From assembly GCA_003184365.1 (NCBI GenBank), contig NKYR01000034.1:245686-309685 (forward strand): a DNA stretch of 64,000 bases, read 5' to 3'. Source of the DNA: Evernia prunastri (Eukaryota; Ascomycota; Lecanoromycetes; Lecanorales; Parmeliaceae). The position numbers and the translations under genes are program-made. Of this stretch, positions 59,951-64,000 are shown one piece after another (position 1 is the first letter of the stretch; the number at the start of each line of letters is the position of its first letter). The notes under the pieces were generated by a model. It was not told the DNA's origin. It was given only the letters and a program-made list of their open reading frames with translations, and did not search any database.

Positions 59951-61265
59951 CTAGAACTTCAGCGTCTTGGGCTTCTCCCAAGCGAAGTCCTGGTTGGTGA
60001 AGTGACCGTTCTTCGCGGTCTGGAAGTAGATGGGCTTGGCAAGGTCGAGCTCTTTCACGATGACGCCCGGCCTCATATCAAAGTTGGCCCGGATAATCTC
60101 GACCAGTTCCTCTGAAGACCGATCCGAGGTGCCGTAGGTGTCGACAAACATGGACAATGGCTCGGCAACACCAATGGCGTATGACAATTGAACCAACGCG
60201 CGTCGCGCCAATTTGGCATGGACAAGGGATTTTGCAATCCATCGTGCGAGATAGGCTGCAGATCGGTCCACTTTTGAGTAGTCCTTCCCAGAGAATGCTC
60301 CACCTCCGTGAGCACCCCAACCTCCATATGTGTCCACAATGATCTTGCGGCCCGTCAAACCGGCGTCACCTTGCGGGCCACCGATAATGAACAATCCAGA
60401 TGGTTGCATCTAGAACCTGTAAGCGGAAATTTGAGGTGACATCAGTGAGGATGATTACATGGTAAGTCGTTCGGTCATCGAGGTACTTGGCGGGGATGAC
60501 CTTCTGAACGATCTTTTCCTTGATCTCTTTTCGGAGCAACTCGGTCGAGATATCTTCGCTGTGTTGGGCACTGACCACTACTGTGTCCACTCTTTTCGGC
60601 ACAACAGCACCGCCATCATGCTCGTACTCAATTGTGACTTGAGTCTTGGTGTCAGGTCTCAACCAGGGCAAAGTACCATCATTCCGGGCGTTCTTCATCT
60701 CTCTGTTCAGTGCATGTGCATATAGAACAGTCAAAGGTAGATACTCAGGCGTTTCGTCAGTGGCATAGCCGAACATTATGCCCTGGTCTCCAGCACCTAG
60801 CTTTTCCAAAGCCTCGTCGAGTTGCAGACCTTGGGCAATATCAGGGGATTGCTCCTCTATTGCTACGAGCAGGTTGAGTGTCTTGTAATCAAATCCTTTA
60901 GCGGAGTCGTCATAACCAATGTCTTTAATGGCATTGCGAACGATCTTTTGGTAATCAAGATTTGCTTTGGTTGTGATCTCGCCAAAGATCATGACCATGC
61001 CTGAGGCAAGTGTTAGCCACGGTGATAAGAAATGCGTGGGGATGTCGTCAGGCGACACAGATTCTCGGCCAATTCACAACTACTTACCGGTCTTCGTGGC
61101 TGTCTCACAAGCCACTTTCGAGAGGGGATCAACAGCCAGGCAAGCATCTAAGACTGCATCTGATACCTGATCTGCGATCTTGTCTGGGTGTCCTTCCCCA
61201 ACGGACTCCGAAGTGAACAGGAAAGTGGGCGTTTTAACGCCATTTGTGTGGGTTTCGCTGACCAT
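59951..61265 (-). CDS. SAM1: S-adenosylmethionine synthetase
   Basis: This cytosolic enzyme makes S-adenosylmethionine from methionine and ATP, supplying all methylations. Three exons, 61265-61088, 61000-60459 and 60409-59951, close to 392 residues, the family length. Motifs include the N-terminal [20 protein letters not shown], the adenine/methionine-binding [18 protein letters not shown] and the P-loop-like [19 protein letters not shown]. The second intron uses the acceptor GTTCTAG at 60410, past a closer CTTACAG, because only this keeps the conserved [16 protein letters not shown] in frame. The tail ends KPKTLKF. It is divergent from GPN3 with 330 bases between starts. Confidence 0.97.
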
Positions 61266-61595
61266 GATGCTTTGTTTTTGTTCGAGGTAGTTGTAGAGAG
61301 GATCGATGTGGAATGGAGCTCGAAATGTTAAGAGTACAAAGAGTGAGGATATACAGGATGAAGAGAATTTGAAGAGCGGTCTGGCGTGATAACGGGGGAA
61401 CAGAACTGCTGGGGTTACACCGGGGCTGAAAAGGCCCCGTCAGCACGGGGGAAAGAAGGGCCTAGCGCCCATTTGATTACCCCTCCGCCCTCCAACGCTC
61501 GGTGAACCTCGGACTTGGATATCATACTAGTATGCTGCATTGGACTGCATTGAACTGCATTGAGTCTACTCATCATCATTCGCGCCTGCCCAACC
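61266..61595. promoter_or_regulatory. Shared divergent promoter of SAM synthetase and GPN3
   Basis: These 330 bases lie between two divergent start codons. A GCATTGGACTGCATTGAACT direct-repeat-like stretch (about 61532-61560) is visible near GPN3; its role is unknown. Confidence 0.55.
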
Positions 61596-62604
61596 ATGAG
61601 CAAGTTCGGCGTTGTAGTGATGGGTCCGGCTGGCGCCGGCAAGGTGTGCGGATGGACCGCATTTTATATGAGCAAGTACTGACTTCAAGCGTAGACTACC
61701 TTTTGCTCCACCCTGATACAACACCTTCGTCTCAATAAAAGATCCTGCTTCTATATTAATCTTGACCCTGCCGCTGAGGACTTTTCCTATGCACCAGACC
61801 TCGACATCAAGGAGCTCATATCTCTCGAGGATGCCATGGAGGAGATGGGATTGGGACCTAATGGGGGACTGATCTATTGCTTTGAGTGGGACAGAGCCGG
61901 TGCGCTGCTGAGCCTGGGATTCAGCTAATATATTTGTTAGACACCTGCTAGATAATCTTGATTTCCTCACCGAGGCCATAGATCCTCTCACCGACGAATA
62001 TTTGATCATAATCGATATGCCTGGCCAAATCGAACTCTACACCCACATCCCAATCGTTCCGACCTTGACCAAACATCTAACGCGAGGCGGTGCTTTGAAC
62101 GTCAACCTCTGCGCTGCATATCTCCTCGAATCTACCTTCGTCATTGATCGAGCAAAATTTTTCGCTGGTACACTGTCAGCTATGAGCGCCATGATCATGC
62201 TTGAGCTTCCGCACGTCAATGTTCTCAGCAAGATGGATTTAGTCAAAGACTCCGTGTCTCGGAAAGAGCTCAAGCGGTTCATCGAGCCTGACAATTCTCT
62301 ACTGGACGACGACCCGACAGACAGCAAGGCGGCTCTTATATCCTCCCGAGATAAGTCAGCCGATCCGTCTTCCGCGGACTCAGTCATGGCAGGAGGTAGT
62401 TTCAAGCGCCTGAACAAAGCAGTGGCTCAGCTCATCGACGATTTCAGTATGGTGTCATTCCTGCAACTAGACGTGCAGAATGAGGATAGCGTTGGTGCCA
62501 TCTTGAGCTATATTGATGACGCGATTCAATTTCATGAGGCACAAGAGCCCCGAGAGCCGAATGATGAGATTGACTATGATTACCAGGATGCAGAGATGGG
62601 GTAA
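61596..62604 (+). CDS. GPN3: GPN-loop GTPase 3
   Basis: This small GTPase is needed for assembly and nuclear import of RNA polymerase II and III. Three exons, 61596-61643, 61695-61885 and 61941-62604, close to 300 residues. The P-loop GPAGAGKTTFC is split by the first intron. The Gly-Pro-Asn insert that names the family is in MGLGPNGGLIYCFE, the DxxG-type motif is IDMPGQIELYTH, and the G4-like motif is VLSKMDLV. The C-terminus is acidic (EIDYDYQDAEMG). The chosen start, MSKFGVVVMGPAGAGK, is family-typical. Introns are 51 and 55 bases. It is slightly longer than yeast Gpn3 because of a Ser/Asp-rich insert around residue 215. Confidence 0.94.
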
Positions 62605-63006
62605 CGCTCGTTCTGGTGTGGATCGGCTAATGTCTTCTACCATTCTCTGATGATACCCACTCCTGCAGCTCGCTATACCGTCTTCTGAGCGATGAGACAT
62701 ACTCTATTTGCATAGCATAGCGTTGGTATTTGACATATTGCATGGCGGATGTTATAATGGACTGGTGATATCAATAGACTAGAGTATCTATTTCAGTCCG
62801 CACCTAGTGAGGTGACATGAGTGTAGTCGTGGAGATTGTTCACGGGAGAATGAGGGACACAGCACATCTCTCGTTGTCAAGCTCAGCGTCAGAACCTCAA
62901 ACACTTCATGCATTATCCCAAATGATACCCATGCTCACCTAGGTTTCCAGATTCCCACTACTTATCTTTCAGCGCCGGTGCCGTCTATCTCCATTTCAGC
63001 CCCTCA
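62605..63006. other. Spacer between convergent GPN3 and APQ12-like gene
   Basis: About 400 bases contain the two 3' untranslated regions. No other feature is seen. Confidence 0.55.
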
Positions 63007-63584
63007 CTACCAGGCCGCTCCCCTCATCCTGCCTCTCTTACCCGTACCTGGCGTGCTCCGTGCTTCCCTCTCCCTGGTTCTTGCTTTTTGTCCTCCAATC
63101 CTCTCGCCTTCATTGCCTAACCCCTGCAAGAAACCCCAGATATAGCCGAAGTCCTCCACACTCTGATCAAAACCCCTCTGCCACACATACACCCCCAGTC
63201 CTCCAAAAGCCAACCACAATCCCATCTTAACAGCTAGGCTGACCCAATAAATGAGAGTTCTTCGCATGTAATCGAGAACTTTGATGGATATGATGAGGGC
63301 GATGGCGAGGATAGCGAGAGTGAGGATGTCGGGGGCATCCGTTGAAAGGGAATGGAGCGCGTTATTGGAGAGGACGTAGATGGGGTAGAGCGTAGGAAAC
63401 ACCCGGCGGTAGAAGTACAGCTGGGAGCTGAGGAGGATGCGATAGAGGGGCGCGACATAGGGGAGGATATGGTGGTCGTAGACATTGTAGAATTGGGCAG
63501 CTTGGGGAAAGAGATCTAGGCGAAATGTTAGCAGTGCTTAAAGCTTGAGACAAAAATGGGGAACAAGCCAAGAAGGTAGTCCAT
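63007..63584 (-). CDS. APQ12: Apq12-like nuclear envelope/ER membrane protein (exon model uncertain)
   Basis: This is a small membrane protein of the nuclear envelope and ER; in yeast Apq12 aids nuclear pore biogenesis and lipid balance. The C-terminal part is clear: two hydrophobic segments, ILTLAILAIALIISIKVLDY and VSLAVKMGLWLAFGGLGVYV, with the RRTLIYW link between them and a basic tail. The 5' end is not settled. A first exon 63584-63552 (MDYLLGLFPIF) with a GTCTCA donor and the natural acceptor at 63516 gives a one-base frame mismatch to the protein-like exon at 63515. A frame-closing option uses acceptor CCCAG at 63421 (exon 63420-63007, 148 residues total) but discards protein-like sequence. 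Family call is from overall pattern, not search. Confidence 0.65.
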
Positions 63585-64000
63585 AGTGAAGAGCGCCTTA
63601 TGAGGTAGGATGCCTGTTGATGGACGATCTTGGGGGAGCTTAAGGAGCAACTGATGTTCAGGGGCAGGAGACTTTTTAGTACGAAAGATGTGTCTCAATT
63701 GAAGCCTCCCATGAGCATCATACACACCGCCGCTGCTTTGTCTTCCTTTATGCCTCCATTATTCTACCATCTCATCCGGGCTTCCAGCACTCACTCCGCA
63801 TCTATTAGCGCATGATGGATACTTGGCACGGGGAAACCTCGGCTAGTCTACCGCACATGAATAAGGTACCTGAGGTAACCCCGCTTGCCCCACTCATCGG
63901 CTAGAAACGGTACGAAGCTCTATTTAGAAAGGTTCAAAGGAAGTCTTCTGCTCCTCCTTTTTCTGGTTAATGGCAACTAAGAATATTCCTTTGCTTGGAA
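63585..64000. other. Region upstream of the APQ12-like gene to the window end
   Basis: No gene is recognised. One GGTACCTGAGGTAACC-like element near 63865-63880 belongs to the recurrent GTACCT motif set. The window ends here. Confidence 0.45.

Overview
The window is nuclear DNA of a filamentous ascomycete (Pezizomycotina). The genes are intron-bearing, with mostly short GT-AG introns of about 45-110 bases and CTAAC/CTGAC-type branch sites. The content is conserved fungal housekeeping genes plus lineage genes such as a Q-rich homeobox factor and a long coiled-coil protein. I cannot place it below subphylum from the sequence alone. Gene density is about one per 3.5 kb. I saw no transposon, convincing tRNA, rRNA, CRISPR array or secondary-metabolite cluster.

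Layout, left to right. 0-9 kb: the 3' part of the Mediator tail subunit MED16, V-ATPase subunit H (VMA13) and, divergent from it, the exosome nuclease DIS3. 9-22 kb: a coiled-coil protein, a 3.9 kb convergent spacer rich in simple repeats, a homeobox transcription factor, and a 3.7 kb upstream region. 22-31 kb: glycerol-phosphate phosphatase (GPP1 family), the nucleolar GTPase NUG1, and two DNA replication genes in tandem, DPB4 (pol epsilon) and SLD3 (origin firing). 31-40 kb: a three-LIM protein, an unassigned open stretch, an MCT-like MFS transporter and beta-tubulin with eight exons. 40-52 kb: CUS2/Tat-SF1 splicing factor, a MEP2-type ammonium transporter and the HOG-pathway MAPKKK SSK2/sskB. 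52-64 kb: the chromatin-remodeller subunit RSC7/SWP82 with a polyglutamine tail, a 4.2 kb spacer, S-adenosylmethionine synthetase, GPN3 and an APQ12-like protein.

Most genes are independent housekeeping units, not a cluster. Linked themes are replication initiation (SLD3 next to DPB4), osmostress (SSK2 upstream in HOG signalling and a GPP1-type phosphatase, about 25 kb apart, probably coincidental), and transcription and chromatin (MED16, RSC7, homeobox factor). Exon boundaries were worked out by hand from splice signals and reading-frame closure. No clear new multi-gene system is visible. The most unusual items are regulatory: a UGAUG-type upstream ORF on the homeobox gene, two possible C-termini of the ammonium transporter, a stop codon built into the last beta-tubulin intron boundary, a 16-bp palindrome upstream of beta-tubulin, tandem duplications just behind the SAM synthetase stop, and one 213-codon open stretch with no recognised family.
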